A stretch of 64,000 bases of DNA from Bacillota bacterium (GCA_029974635.1 JARKQY010000024.1:310001-374000); one strand, 5' to 3'. Counted from the first letter of the stretch, positions 18,183 through 29,798 are shown. The notes: generated from the sequence alone by a model not told the origin. Numbers and translations: made by a program.

Positions 18183-18680
18183 ATGAGACAAGATGAGGTG
18201 AATATTGTGGAAATCAAATTAGAAAATGTAGTGATTAATGTTGATTCCATCAACGCTTGGGCGGTGAAAGAGCTTGGTTATTTATATTGTGACCTTTTCA
18301 ACCGGCTCAGTGAGATTTCCAATTCCGGAGTCCAGATGGAGATCATGGAGAAATGGCTGACTTATTTGATCACGTGCGTTCAAAAACTTGGGAAATATTC
18401 CGGTATCATTTATAATCACTTTCATGCTGAAGAGCTTCAATTGGAAACCCGAGTGAACCGGGTAGTGATCCGGATTACTTCGGTGTTCGCCAAGAATTTC
18501 AAGGATATCAACCTTTTCTTGGGTGTTTTAATGGATGGGATCCTGGGAATCGAAAATGCCATTGAACGTCATAAATTTATCGTCAAAATCATGAAAGATA
18601 CTTTGGAATACCTTGAACCGTTAAAGACAGAGATGTTGATTAACCGCTCAGTCAGGCCTATAGAAAGGCTTGCCCAATAA
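18183..18680 (+). CDS. Hypothetical helical protein, 165 aa
   Basis: I do not recognise the family. The sequence is predicted to be mostly alpha-helical, with amphipathic stretches (EIMEKWLTYLITCVQKLGKYSG, VFAKNFKDINLFLGVLMDG) and no signal peptide or transmembrane segment. It resembles a cytosolic helical-bundle protein. ATG 18183 has a weak ribosome site; in-frame GTG 18207 sits 5 nt after AGGTGA and may be the true start (157 aa). A further 50 codons stay open in the same frame after the TAA stop. It lies between the response-regulator terminator and a methyltransferase gene. Confidence 0.5.
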   Translation: MRQDEVNIVEIKLENVVINVDSINAWAVKELGYLYCDLFNRLSEISNSGVQMEIMEKWLTYLITCVQKLGKYSGIIYNHFHAEELQLETRVNRVVIRITSVFAKNFKDINLFLGVLMDGILGIENAIERHKFIVKIMKDTLEYLEPLKTEMLINRSVRPIERLAQ

Positions 18681-18689
18681 AAACAGTTA

Positions 18690-18842
18690 TTGGCGAGTAC
18701 TATCGCGAAAGGTATCGAAATAGCGTTGGATGAAATTCGAGTTGAAAATTGGATCATTCTGACCCAAAAGGACTTTGTCTCCGGTCTGGCGAAACAACTA
18801 AAGGGGCTTGGTGATGTTCGCTATCGTGAACATGCCAACTGA
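18690..18842 (+). pseudogene. Open frame following the 165-aa gene (possible remnant)
   Basis: In the same frame as the preceding gene, directly after its TAA, 50 sense codons run from a TTG to TGA. The frame has coding-like composition (for example IEIALDEIRVENW and FVSGLAKQLKGLG) but no ribosome site. It could be the decayed 3' part of a once longer gene, a small separate gene, or chance. Confidence 0.2.
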
Positions 18843-18875
18843 TTTACCTCAAAAAATCATGGAGACAATGGTGGC

Positions 18876-19610
18876 GTGAATGTAAAGGACAAGATGAATT
18901 TCACCGGGTGGGATTTGCAGGGACTAGCCATTCAAGACTATTTCAAAGGAAATTTGAAGGCGGAATTGCTGGTTGAAAGCGATTGCGCCGGATTGGAAAG
19001 AATGCCGGCCGGCATATTTTTTCGAAACTACGAGCAACTTCCGGATATTGAGCAATATACGCTTAGCTTATGCAAAGGAAGGATTTTGGATATCGGGGCT
19101 GGTGCCGGTAGCCATAGTTTGATTTTGCAGCAACAAGGGTTTGAGGTCCACGCCCTTGATGTTTCTTTATATGCAGTAGAAGTAATGAAGAAACGGGGCT
19201 TGCAAAATTCGTATTGCGGGGATATCAAGGATTTTCAAGCATCTCCATTTGACACCATCCTCATGTTAATGAATGGCATCGGCTTGGTGGGAGATTTAAA
19301 GGGATTGGAATTGTTTTTAAAGGATATTAAGCGGCTACTAAAACCCGACGGCCAGCTATTATTAGATTCGACAGATCTCAATTTTTTGAAGGAAGAACCG
19401 GCAGCCAATGTAACGCGAGTCCTTAAAAAGGGAAAAAACTACGGCAAAGTTACGTACCGGTTCGAGTATCGGGGGATCAAAGGACCGGCTTTCAACTGGT
19501 TGTATATAGATCAAGCCAACTTACAAAAGTATTGTTTACAGGCCGGATGGGATTGCCAGGTTCTCTTTGAGGAAGATTTTCAATATTTGGCCAGACTGAC
19601 TTCGCTTTGA
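18876..19610 (+). CDS. Class I SAM-dependent methyltransferase
   Basis: The 244-residue protein has SAM-binding motif I ILDIGAGAGSHSL near 71-83, acidic motif II in VHALDVS, and motif III-like LKPDGQLLLDSTD near 160. The methyl acceptor cannot be inferred. The start is GTG 18876 with GGAG about 11 nt upstream; ATG 18894 is a weaker alternative. It converges on the minus-strand exported protein at 19620 with only 9 bp between the coding ends. No obvious terminator separates them. Confidence 0.78.
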   Translation: MNVKDKMNFTGWDLQGLAIQDYFKGNLKAELLVESDCAGLERMPAGIFFRNYEQLPDIEQYTLSLCKGRILDIGAGAGSHSLILQQQGFEVHALDVSLYAVEVMKKRGLQNSYCGDIKDFQASPFDTILMLMNGIGLVGDLKGLELFLKDIKRLLKPDGQLLLDSTDLNFLKEEPAANVTRVLKKGKNYGKVTYRFEYRGIKGPAFNWLYIDQANLQKYCLQAGWDCQVLFEEDFQYLARLTSL

Positions 19611-19619
19611 ATCATTGAG

Positions 19620-20243
19620 TTACGGAATTTGATATTGCCGTAGCAGGTCTTGTTCCGGCGTGTTGCCTAACCGTAGAAATTGGCCCAGTTTATATATAAT
19701 CAGTTCATCTTGGAGTTTCATTCTTGACTTGAGTTCCCGTGAAGCGGGCCTGGTTGGGATGGCATTAATAACGAACTCATACCGGCCCGGTTGATGAAAC
19801 CGAGGACCGTCCGGAACGGTCTTTAGGATTAACCGGCTGCCATTGATTTGCCATCGGAAACCGGCTTTGACATCAAGTTGATCAACCTCGGCCCATTCTC
19901 CATTGCTTTTTTTGGCAACAACAATTATGGAACTTTTTCTGTTTTCATATGTAAGTTTTATATAGCGCCGGAAGAAGCAACCGGTGCCATCCGCCCGAAA
20001 GCGAAAGAAAGACTCGCTTTTTTCTTCCTCTGTTTCACGGTAAGATTCAGGGATGAACATGAAGCGGCTGGAAGCGGTTCCATCATCTTTTCCGATACTG
20101 GCGGAGCCGTGCCACCAAAGATATAACCATGTACCGATTATTGGTTGCGGGTGATCATGGAGCGGCGCGGAAAAAACAAGACCGTTTCCGAGGCCCATCA
20201 TGAATAATAGCAAAAACGGAAACACTTTTTTTAGATGCTGCAT
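19620..20243 (-). CDS. Exported hypothetical protein, 207 aa
   Basis: A classical signal peptide is visible: MQHLKK, then hydrophobic VFPFLLLFMMGLGNGLVF with a cleavage-like SAP near 24-26. The mature part is rich in beta-type sequence: GTWLYLWW, RFRADGTGCFFRRYIKL, and FRWQINGSRLILKTV. This is reminiscent of lipocalin-like or DUF-type domains that start with GTW. I do not recognise the family. RBS AAAGGGGG precedes ATG 20243. The 228-bp space upstream contains the repeat-rich, G4-capable segment, which would be in its 5' region if co-transcribed with the amidohydrolase gene. Confidence 0.6.
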   Translation of the reverse strand: MQHLKKVFPFLLLFMMGLGNGLVFSAPLHDHPQPIIGTWLYLWWHGSASIGKDDGTASSRFMFIPESYRETEEEKSESFFRFRADGTGCFFRRYIKLTYENRKSSIIVVAKKSNGEWAEVDQLDVKAGFRWQINGSRLILKTVPDGPRFHQPGRYEFVINAIPTRPASRELKSRMKLQDELIIYKLGQFLRLGNTPEQDLLRQYQIP

Positions 20244-20327
20244 TCAAAAACCCCCTTTGGTTCTTTATTTCTGCTGATTCGGATGTCTGTCCGAGTTCAA
20301 TTTCTTCTGTGATTCGAGGATGTTTGT

Positions 20328-20445
20328 TCCGTGTTTCGCGTTCATCGTTCAACGACTAAACATAAAGCCCGAAACTTTGAACTCGAAACGCTGACGATTG
20401 ACCCTAACCCCTAACCCCCAAAACCCTGAACCCGGAACACGGAAC
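20328..20445. repeat. Repeat-rich intergenic segment with imperfect inverted ends and G4 motif
   Basis: An 18-bp word at 20328-20345 is repeated inverted at 20428-20445 with 16 of 18 matches. Between them the minus strand carries four G-runs (complement of 20402-20404, 20408-20411, 20415-20419 and 20424-20426) separated by TTA, TTA and TTTT, a standard G-quadruplex pattern. Further GTTCCG/GTTTCG words are scattered to 20460. Confidence 0.65.
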
Positions 20446-20470
20446 GATAGACCCGGAACCATTGGCCAGA

Positions 20471-21304
20471 CTAAATTCCCAGCAATTTGACGCAGTTTTG
20501 GCCTATAATCCGTTCCTTTTGGGTGGAAGTGAGCCAATTGAGCTTTTTGATAAGAGCTAGCTCCTGGACGGGGGATCGCAACGGATAATCGCTGCCGAAC
20601 AGTATTTTCTCCGGATCGTGCCGCTCAAAAATCTTTTGGAGTAACCCGGGATCAATGTATTCAAGGGTGCTGGAAGTATCCAAATAAAGGTCTCGTCCGG
20701 CAAGAATCCGGTACGCTTGATCCCAGAACTGATATCCCCCCATGTGAGCGGCAATGATTCTAAGCTTAGGGAAATGGTCAAGAATATCCGCCACTTTTTG
20801 CGGAGTACTGTTATTTGACTCACTCACGACAGGATCGCCGATATGAACCATTAGAATGAAGTCATTCTCAATTTCGGCAAAAAAATTCAACAACCGGGGG
20901 TCAGCCAGATCGATTCCCTGAAATTCCGGATGCAACTTGATACCTTTGACACCGGCTTTCCGTAAACGGCTGATTTCATCAAACCAGTTCGGATCATCCG
21001 GATGAAAGGTTCCAAAGGGAACAATTCTTGGTAGTGAGTCATAATGGTATTCCTTTTTCAGATCATCCCCGCTGAGAGAGTTTAGAAAAAGAGCCCAATC
21101 GTTGGCGGGTTTAACCTGTTCGGGCCTGGTGGCCGCCACCAATAAGATCATCGCATCCAGACCGGCTGTAACCGCTGATTCTAACAGGTCAACCAAGCGG
21201 CCTCCCAAAGTGGTTTCAATATGATAATAATTGATTAATTGAGCAACCGCCTTTTCTGCAATTTTTTCGGCGAAGGCATGAGTATGACAATCTACCAGCA
21301 TCAT
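20471..21304 (-). CDS. Amidohydrolase family (TIM-barrel, Amidohydro_2) protein
   Basis: The metal site VDCHTHAF opens the protein. VKGIKLHPEFQG, ILMVHIGDP and IIAAHMGG give later His ligands, and ILFGSDYPLRSP supplies the catalytic Asp typical of the ACMSD/uronate-isomerase-like Amidohydro_2 group. About 277 residues is normal. The frame opens at GTG 21310, but ATG 21304 or 21301 lies behind GAGGTG and begins at MLVDCH. It hydrolyses or decarboxylates an unknown small substrate in the cytosol. It is divergent from the radical-SAM gene at 21486. Confidence 0.8.
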   Translation of the reverse strand: MMLVDCHTHAFAEKIAEKAVAQLINYYHIETTLGGRLVDLLESAVTAGLDAMILLVAATRPEQVKPANDWALFLNSLSGDDLKKEYHYDSLPRIVPFGTFHPDDPNWFDEISRLRKAGVKGIKLHPEFQGIDLADPRLLNFFAEIENDFILMVHIGDPVVSESNNSTPQKVADILDHFPKLRIIAAHMGGYQFWDQAYRILAGRDLYLDTSSTLEYIDPGLLQKIFERHDPEKILFGSDYPLRSPVQELALIKKLNWLTSTQKERIIGQNCVKLLGI

Positions 21305-21485
21305 CGGCACCTCGTTTCATCTTATTTAGTTTATCAATCCGGAATAAAAAATCAAGCAGGAATTTGGATGGCGATGGTAAATACTAGGCCGAAGAGAATC
21401 ACGATTATTGAGGCAATCATTAATTATCCTCAAAAGTTTGCGAAAAAAACGAACTTTTTATGGATAATACATATTAGGTGAAGCG

Positions 21486-23216
21486 ATGAAAATATTATTG
21501 ACAACTCTCAATGCCAAGTTTGTCCATACTTCATTGGCGTTATGGTATATATATCAATATTGCCGTGATGATTTTCCCGGACTTGTATTGCGTGAGTTCA
21601 ACATTAATCAGGATCTGGCTTGGGTTTGCGGTGAGATTTACAATGAAAAAGCCGGAGTAATTGCTTTCTCCTGTAATATTTGGAATATCGAAGCGGTATT
21701 AATTATCTGTCGCAGAATCAAAGCAGTAGCCCCTGAAACGGTGATTATCTTAGGGGGTCCAGAGGTCTCCGCCGATCCTGAGGAAATACTGTCACAGAAC
21801 TCTGCCGTGGATTTTATCGTTGTTGGAGAAGGGGAGTTCACCTTTAAGGAATGGCTGAACGAACTCGGAAAGGCTCCACCGGACTGGAGCATGATTCAAG
21901 GTTTGGTTTTTCGCCGGGATGCGGCAATCATCAAAAATCAATTGCGTTCTCTGATTCCTGATTTAGGTATCCTGCCGTTCCCGTATCCGCAGGATTTAGT
22001 TTCTTTCCGGCGAAAGCTGGTCTATTATGAAACTTCAAGGGGATGCCCTTTCAATTGCCAGTATTGTTTGTCTGCCAACGACCGCCGGGTGCGTTATTTT
22101 CCCTGGGAGAGGGTAAAGCAGGAGTTACTCGGCTTTGTAAAAGCAGAAATTGCCCAGGTGAAATTGGTGGACCGTTCTTTCAACTGCCATCCGGATCATG
22201 CCAAACGAATCTGGCGGTTGTTAATCGAACATCCCGGTAAGACCAATTTTCATTTTGAAATCGTCGGGGATCTGCTGGATGACGAGTCCATAACGATACT
22301 GGAAGCGGCGCCGCCGGGACTTTTTCAGTTTGAGATCGGGGTGCAAACCACCAATCCCCGCGCGTTGGAACTCATTCAACGGCGGATGGACTTTGTCAAG
22401 TTGAGCCGCCAGGTAATCAAGCTTCTGCAAAAACGTAATGTATTCGTTCATCTGGATTTAATTGCCGGGCTTCCGGGAGAGAATTATAAGTCGTTTGGGG
22501 AGACATTTAACGATAATATGGCGTTGAGTCCGGACCGGCTGCAGCTTGGTTTTCTTAAACTACTGAAAGGATCGGGTCTGCGGGAAAGGTCCGGGGAATA
22601 CGGTTGTGTTTTTACAGCCGAGGCTCCCTATGAGGTAATGGCAAATCATTGGATAACGTATGAAGAACTGTTAAGGTTAAAAGTCATCGAGGATTTGCTG
22701 GAGCGTTATTTTAATTCCGGGCGTTTCGCCATGAGCTTCCGGTTTTTGCTCGCCAGGTTTCCAACCGCATTTCAATTATTTGAGCTGCTGGCCGGTTGGT
22801 GGAAAGGCTGTAATCTTGATCAATGCTCCCATAAAGATAAGGATTTATATAAATATCTGCTGGAATTCTACCAAAGCGCCGCTGGTCATCATATTGGTAT
22901 GCTGCGGAATCTATTGAAATACGATTTGCTCATCCGCGAGCGTATGGTTGAACTGCCGGACTGGGCCGGTTCCAACAGTCTCTTATTAAAGGATTACGGG
23001 TATCGTTTCTGGCGTGAACCTGGTAATATTCAACGGTTTATTCCGGAACTGGCGGATCTGGAGCTGCGCGAGATACAGCGCCGGGTCTTAATTGCCGAAT
23101 TTGACTTTGACCTCCTGAAATGGGCGGAATCGCCTGCAAGTATTCCGGTTTTCGAACCGGTAAAGATATTATTCGTTTATGGCGGAGAACAAACAAAAGC
23201 AGTTAAGTTGTCCTGA
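21486..23216 (+). CDS. B12-binding radical SAM protein with DUF4080-like C-terminus
   Basis: The 576-residue protein has a cobalamin-binding-like N-terminal domain (MKILLTTLNAKFVHTSLAL; IILGGPEVSADPEEIL; FIVVGEGE). The radical SAM core has CPFNCQYC near 184-191 for the [4Fe-4S] cluster, then a barrel with QFEIGVQTTNPRAL and HLDLIAGLPGE. The C-terminal 200 residues match the DUF4080 type that follows this core in Firmicutes. The reaction is unknown; members are thought to methylate or rearrange. RBS AGGTGA precedes ATG 21486. A rightward FmdB gene follows. Confidence 0.85.
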   Translation: MKILLTTLNAKFVHTSLALWYIYQYCRDDFPGLVLREFNINQDLAWVCGEIYNEKAGVIAFSCNIWNIEAVLIICRRIKAVAPETVIILGGPEVSADPEEILSQNSAVDFIVVGEGEFTFKEWLNELGKAPPDWSMIQGLVFRRDAAIIKNQLRSLIPDLGILPFPYPQDLVSFRRKLVYYETSRGCPFNCQYCLSANDRRVRYFPWERVKQELLGFVKAEIAQVKLVDRSFNCHPDHAKRIWRLLIEHPGKTNFHFEIVGDLLDDESITILEAAPPGLFQFEIGVQTTNPRALELIQRRMDFVKLSRQVIKLLQKRNVFVHLDLIAGLPGENYKSFGETFNDNMALSPDRLQLGFLKLLKGSGLRERSGEYGCVFTAEAPYEVMANHWITYEELLRLKVIEDLLERYFNSGRFAMSFRFLLARFPTAFQLFELLAGWWKGCNLDQCSHKDKDLYKYLLEFYQSAAGHHIGMLRNLLKYDLLIRERMVELPDWAGSNSLLLKDYGYRFWREPGNIQRFIPELADLELREIQRRVLIAEFDFDLLKWAESPASIPVFEPVKILFVYGGEQTKAVKLS

Positions 23217-23314
23217 TAAAAACTATCTTTCTGTCTTGACATTTGACTAGGTTTCCCGTAAGATAAAAAAGATAATGTACATCATTTTGAATGTTTTTAC
23301 AAGGAGGTGAAGCC

Positions 23315-23590
23315 ATGCCGACATACGAGTATGTTTGTCCGAAATGCGGGATTTTTGAGCAGTTTCATAGCATCACCACAGTACTCAGTCATTGCCCGAA
23401 ATGCGGCAACGAAGTGAATCGCTTGATCAGCCGGAACCAGAATATTATTTTTAAGGGGTCTGGCTTCCATGTAACCGACTACCGAGCCGGCGATTATAAT
23501 AAAAAAGCGGCCAGCGAAAGCTCGGGTAGTTCATCATCCCCTTCCGCCGGTGAAAACAAATCGACCAAGACTGAAAGTAAAGCATCCTAA
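23315..23590 (+). CDS. FmdB-type zinc ribbon protein
   Basis: It starts MPTYEYVCPKCG and has a second CPKCG pair near 27-30, the single zinc ribbon of the FmdB/YhcH putative regulatory family. A glycine- and serine-rich tail follows. ATG 23315 is 9 codons into the open frame and lies behind AAGGAGGTGAAGCC, an ideal ribosome site (91 aa). Function is not established. It ends just before a UUCG-loop terminator and arginyl-tRNA synthetase. Confidence 0.85.
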   Translation: MPTYEYVCPKCGIFEQFHSITTVLSHCPKCGNEVNRLISRNQNIIFKGSGFHVTDYRAGDYNKKAASESSGSSSSPSAGENKSTKTESKAS

Positions 23591-23592
23591 TT

Positions 23593-23614
23593 AAAGGTCA
23601 CTTCGGTGACCTTT
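23593..23614 (+). terminator. UUCG-tetraloop hairpin after FmdB gene
   Basis: AAAGGTCAC, TTCG and GTGACCTTT form a perfect 9-bp stem closed by a very stable tetraloop, followed by CTGCTT rather than a long T-run. It may be a weak terminator or an mRNA 3' stabiliser. Confidence 0.7.
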
Positions 23615-23705
23615 CTGCTTGATTATATAATGAATGGCGGTAAGTGCCATTCATTCGAAGTTAGGTGAAAAAGGTCGACAATTTTACAGATATAAAGGTG
23701 CATCG

Positions 23706-25385
23706 ATGGATAAGATTATTACGCGTAAGATCAAAGAAAATTTAAGAGAAACTTTGGTTCAGGCCGCTTTCAAGAGCCGTGACGAGGGACTATTGCCCTT
23801 GGCAGAACTACCGGAGATCCTTTTGGAGGTTCCCAAGGACAAAAACAATGGTAATTTTGCCACGAACCTGGCCATGGTCTTGACGAAAACCGTAAAAAAA
23901 CCCCCCCGGGAGATTGCGCAGGTCATTGCCGATCATTTGCCGGCTAACCCTTTTATCGCTGAGGTAAAAGTAGCCGGAGCCGGGTTTATTAATTTTTATT
24001 TAAGCAAGGAATGGCTGGTTGAGGTATTAAAATCAATCATGGATGCCCGGGATGGATTCGGCGACAATCAAGATTTAAACGGACTTAAGATTCAGTTGGA
24101 GTTTGTCAGCGCTAATCCGGTCGGTCCGATGAATGTTGTTAACGCAAGGGCCGCGGCCCTGGGAGATACTTTGGGAAGGCTTTTTACCGCTTGCGGAGCC
24201 CAGGTTCAGCGCGAGTATTACGTCAATGATTATGGCGTTCAGGTTTGGACTTTGGGGCGTTCCATCGATGCCCGTTACCGGGAGTTACTGGGCCAACCGG
24301 TTGAGTTTCCCGAAGACGGATACCGTGGCCAGTATCTTTATGATATTGCCCGGCAGTTGATTAACGACCAAAAAGACGACTATTTGAAGTTTACAGAGGA
24401 AGAACGGATTCAAAAATTCCGAGATTTAGGTTACCAGCAAATATTAGCCTCTCAGCAAACGGACCTGGCCAATTATGGGGTAAATTACGATTGTTGGTTT
24501 AGCGAACGCAGCTTGCACCAGGACGGTTCGGTAACCCAAACCCTTAATGACTTAAAACGCAAAAATTTGACCTATGAACAAGAGGGTGCTTTATGGCTTA
24601 GGACCACCGATTACGGCGATGATAAAGACCGGGTCTTACAGACCGCCGACGGACGGACAACCTATTTTATTTCTGATATCGCTTATCATATCGATAAGTT
24701 TCAGCGAGGGTTCAATTTGGTGATTGATATTTGGGGACCCGATCATCACGGGTATATTCCCAGAATGAAGGCGGCCATGGCCGCAGTGGGAATTGATCCG
24801 GGCCGGCTGGAGGTTCTTATCGCCCAGCAAATCAATTTGTTAAAAGATGGCCAGCCCTTTAAAATGTCAAAGCGCCGGGGCGAATTCATTACCATGAATG
24901 ATTTACTGGAGGAGGTCGGTAACGACGCCGCCCGGTGGTTCTTTTTAATGCGCAGTCCCGACAGTCATTTGGACTTTGATTTAGATCTGGCCAAATCCCA
25001 AACCAATGAAAATCCGGTATTTTACGTGCAATACGCCTATGCCCGGATTTGCAGCATTTTCCGGCAGGCCAATTCCGAACAGTTGGAATTTATTTGTGAT
25101 GCCGCTATGGCCGGAAATTGGGACTCCGAAGAAGAAGCAATCCTTGAAAAAGCGGCCCTCTTTCCCGAGCTGATTATTGAGGCTGCCAAACGAAGGGAGC
25201 CGCACCGGTTAACCGGTTACTTACTGGAATTGGCTGCTCTTTTTCATTCCTATTATAACCGGCGCCGTTTCATTAGCGACGAGATGGAAATTACCAGGGC
25301 CCGTTTGGCTATGGCCAGGGGATTAGGCTATTTGTTTAAACATGGATTGGAATTACTGGGAGTATCGGCACCGGAACGCATGTGA
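23706..25385 (+). CDS. argS: Arginyl-tRNA synthetase, divergent HIGH motif
   Basis: The 559-residue class I synthetase charges tRNA-Arg with arginine. It has N-terminal Add-1 and catalytic domains (FVSANPVGP at 133-141), KMSKR at 386-390, and a C-terminal helical anticodon-binding domain ending in HGLELLGVSAPERM. The normal HIGH signature (HxGH) after SANPxGP reads N143-V-V-N146, so both histidines are Asn. Because KMSKR is intact and the rest is conserved, it is likely a real variant subgroup, not a broken gene. ATG 23706 (RBS AAAGGTG) is preferred over ATG 23634, which would add 24 residues without family resemblance. Confidence 0.9.
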   Translation: MDKIITRKIKENLRETLVQAAFKSRDEGLLPLAELPEILLEVPKDKNNGNFATNLAMVLTKTVKKPPREIAQVIADHLPANPFIAEVKVAGAGFINFYLSKEWLVEVLKSIMDARDGFGDNQDLNGLKIQLEFVSANPVGPMNVVNARAAALGDTLGRLFTACGAQVQREYYVNDYGVQVWTLGRSIDARYRELLGQPVEFPEDGYRGQYLYDIARQLINDQKDDYLKFTEEERIQKFRDLGYQQILASQQTDLANYGVNYDCWFSERSLHQDGSVTQTLNDLKRKNLTYEQEGALWLRTTDYGDDKDRVLQTADGRTTYFISDIAYHIDKFQRGFNLVIDIWGPDHHGYIPRMKAAMAAVGIDPGRLEVLIAQQINLLKDGQPFKMSKRRGEFITMNDLLEEVGNDAARWFFLMRSPDSHLDFDLDLAKSQTNENPVFYVQYAYARICSIFRQANSEQLEFICDAAMAGNWDSEEEAILEKAALFPELIIEAAKRREPHRLTGYLLELAALFHSYYNRRRFISDEMEITRARLAMARGLGYLFKHGLELLGVSAPERM

Positions 25386-25420
25386 ATTTGTTTGAATGAA
25401 ATATTGAAGGAGAGAAAAAC

Positions 25421-27786
<2,366 letters not shown>

Positions 27787-27852
27787 AAAGGTATTCATTC
27801 ACAGCCGTATACTTTCCTCCTGGTTTGTCAATTAATAATCCGGGAGGATTTT

Positions 27853-28434
27853 ATGTTTCAGAGAGAATATTGGGTTTATTTACTGATAATTTTTAGCATA
27901 TTTTTTATATTTTTTCCAATGGTTAGTTTCGGTTCAAGCGTTGCTAACTACCCATTTCGGGATGAACATGAAAATTTATTCCACCTTGAACCCGGTATGG
28001 CGGAAATATACGGCCAAGTCGTTTCCATTTCTGCAGCAGCGGTTTGCTTGGATAATGGTGTCAATTTCCAGTGGTTTCAATTTGCCAGGCAAATTGAAAT
28101 ATGGTGCAACGGTATGCCTGCAGTATGGATGGCATTAAAGCCGGTAGCGCCGAAGGCCTTCTTTGAAGCCAGGGTTATTCTCGACAGTCATGGCGAGGCA
28201 GTTTTTATATCCGGTTCTTATTATGGCCAGGTATGTGTTTTACAAAGCTGGAGATGTCCGGAAAATTTTCTTGAGCTGCAATTATTTTTGCCGGATTCGG
28301 GAGAAATTTGTTGGAAGGTTGTCAGTGACGACGCTTTACTTCCGGCAGGAGATTGGCTGCAGGAAGAGATCGAAATCTTTGTTCTTTATAACCGGTATCA
28401 TGATATTCGAGCGGTCTTTTTACCTGATGGATGA
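27853..28434 (+). CDS. Exported or membrane-anchored hypothetical protein, 193 aa
   Basis: A hydrophobic N-terminus (YLLIIFSIFFIFFPMVSF) acts as signal peptide or anchor. The remaining 165 residues are aromatic-rich (VNFQWFQFARQIEIWCNG, FISGSYYGQVCVLQSW) with no domain I can name. The segment YGQVVSISAAAVCLDNG resembles an OB-like beta fold. RBS CGGGAGG precedes ATG 27853. It is co-directional with pyrG, 66 bp downstream. A repeat-containing intergenic stretch follows. Confidence 0.55.
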   Translation: MFQREYWVYLLIIFSIFFIFFPMVSFGSSVANYPFRDEHENLFHLEPGMAEIYGQVVSISAAAVCLDNGVNFQWFQFARQIEIWCNGMPAVWMALKPVAPKAFFEARVILDSHGEAVFISGSYYGQVCVLQSWRCPENFLELQLFLPDSGEICWKVVSDDALLPAGDWLQEEIEIFVLYNRYHDIRAVFLPDG

Positions 28435-28745
28435 GGATAGTTATTTAGTTATCTAGTTTTCCAGTTCCTTAGTTTTCTAGGAGCCTGTGCGGGTAATAGG
28501 TTTTCGTGGATATTTAGTGCATAGCAATATGATCTAATACTAATTACTGTTTTTCAAGGAGGAGTTCGCAATATTTTTTCGAATTTATAAGCGAATGCAA
28601 AAAGAAAAGCTTATAAAATGAATAATTAATAAAGGGTGATTTTTCTTAGCAATGAGTATCTATCCGGATAAAACCTTCAATATTATTTAGATTGCTTATT
28701 TTATTTAAATAGTTTACCGCAAAACTGACCAAAGAAGGTTTTAAC
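28435..28745. other. Intergenic region with AGTT/CTAG word repeats
   Basis: The first 45 bases consist of repeated words of the type TTAGTT, CTAGTT and CAGTT. A 21-bp segment (28454-28474) recurs exactly, inverted, at 50573-50593. The rest up to the cheB ribosome site is AT-rich, without a clear promoter or terminator. Confidence 0.6.
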
Positions 28746-29798
28746 ATGCCAATTAAGATTCTAGTGGTTGACGATTCGCCTTTTATCAGGCAGGTGCTTT
28801 CGAGTATGGTCGCCGAAGATCCGGAGATTGTAGTTACTGGCACTGCACGAAATGGTGAAGAAGCCCTGGAGAAGATAACCGTTCTAAAACCGGATGTCAT
28901 CACCCTGGACATTGAAATGCCGAAAATGGACGGGCTGCAATGTCTGGCCAAGATTATGGAGAGTAATCCGCTCCCGGTAATTATGGTCAGTCATTTAACC
29001 ATTGAAGGAACGGAACCGACATTAAAAGCGCTTGAACTCGGCGCGGTTGATTTCATTACCAAATCCTCATTAGACCCTCTCATATTAAACAAAATACAGC
29101 AAGAATTAATTCAGAAAATAAAAATTGCGGCAACCATAAAAAAATCCCGTCTGAAAACATCGTTAAACAAATTCGGCGTTGAGTCCGGGAATGCCTCCGT
29201 TTTTGTCGGCGTTAAGACGGATTTGGAATTGCTGGCGATAGGTTCCTCCACCGGTGGACCGCGTGCTTTAAATCAGTTATTGCCGAAGCTGCCGAAAAAT
29301 TTTCCACTGGGTGTGGTTGTAGCTCAGCATATGCCGAAAGAGTTCACCTTTGTCTTCGCCCAGCGTTTGAATCAGATCTGTAATTTAGAGGTTACCGAGG
29401 CCAAAACCGGAGATGTAATTCAACCCGGCCGGATTTTAATCGCTCCTTCGGGCTTTCAGACCAAAGTGATTCGGAAAAACAACATTTTGCAGGTTGAGGT
29501 CTTTGAACAACCAAATTTGATTTTTAAACCATGTGTGGATTTATTGTTTAAATCCATTGCGCTGACCTGTGAGAAGAGAGTATTAAGTGTGCTGTTGACC
29601 GGAATGGGTAGTGATGGAGCCGCCGGCATGCAGGAATTACATAAGTTAGGAGCGCCAACCATTGCCGAATCCGAGGAAAGCTGTGTAGTATTCGGAATGC
29701 CTAAAGCGGCTATCGAACTGGGCGGTGTTGAATATATCGAAGTTCTCCCGGATATCTACGACCGAATGGTGAAGATTATTACCGAGCACAACACCTAA
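28746..29798 (+). CDS. cheB: CheB, chemotaxis receptor methylesterase/glutaminase
   Basis: The 350-residue protein has a receiver domain (VVDDSPFIRQ; phospho-acceptor Asp55 in TLDIEMPKMDG; TKSS with Lys near 107) and a C-terminal methylesterase. The catalytic triad is visible: Ser168 in GSSTGG, His195 in AQHMPKEF, Asp290 in GMGSDGAAGM. It removes methyl groups from, or deamidates, chemoreceptor glutamates when phosphorylated by CheA. No other chemotaxis operon gene is adjacent, so it is separate from the main locus. RBS AAGAAGG precedes ATG. Confidence 0.95.
   Translation: MPIKILVVDDSPFIRQVLSSMVAEDPEIVVTGTARNGEEALEKITVLKPDVITLDIEMPKMDGLQCLAKIMESNPLPVIMVSHLTIEGTEPTLKALELGAVDFITKSSLDPLILNKIQQELIQKIKIAATIKKSRLKTSLNKFGVESGNASVFVGVKTDLELLAIGSSTGGPRALNQLLPKLPKNFPLGVVVAQHMPKEFTFVFAQRLNQICNLEVTEAKTGDVIQPGRILIAPSGFQTKVIRKNNILQVEVFEQPNLIFKPCVDLLFKSIALTCEKRVLSVLLTGMGSDGAAGMQELHKLGAPTIAESEESCVVFGMPKAAIELGGVEYIEVLPDIYDRMVKIITEHNT

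Noticed and set aside
23634-23705. 24-residue N-terminal extension of ArgS
   Set aside because: The segment lies beyond the terminator hairpin and is not family-like; ATG 23706 has RBS AAAGGTG.
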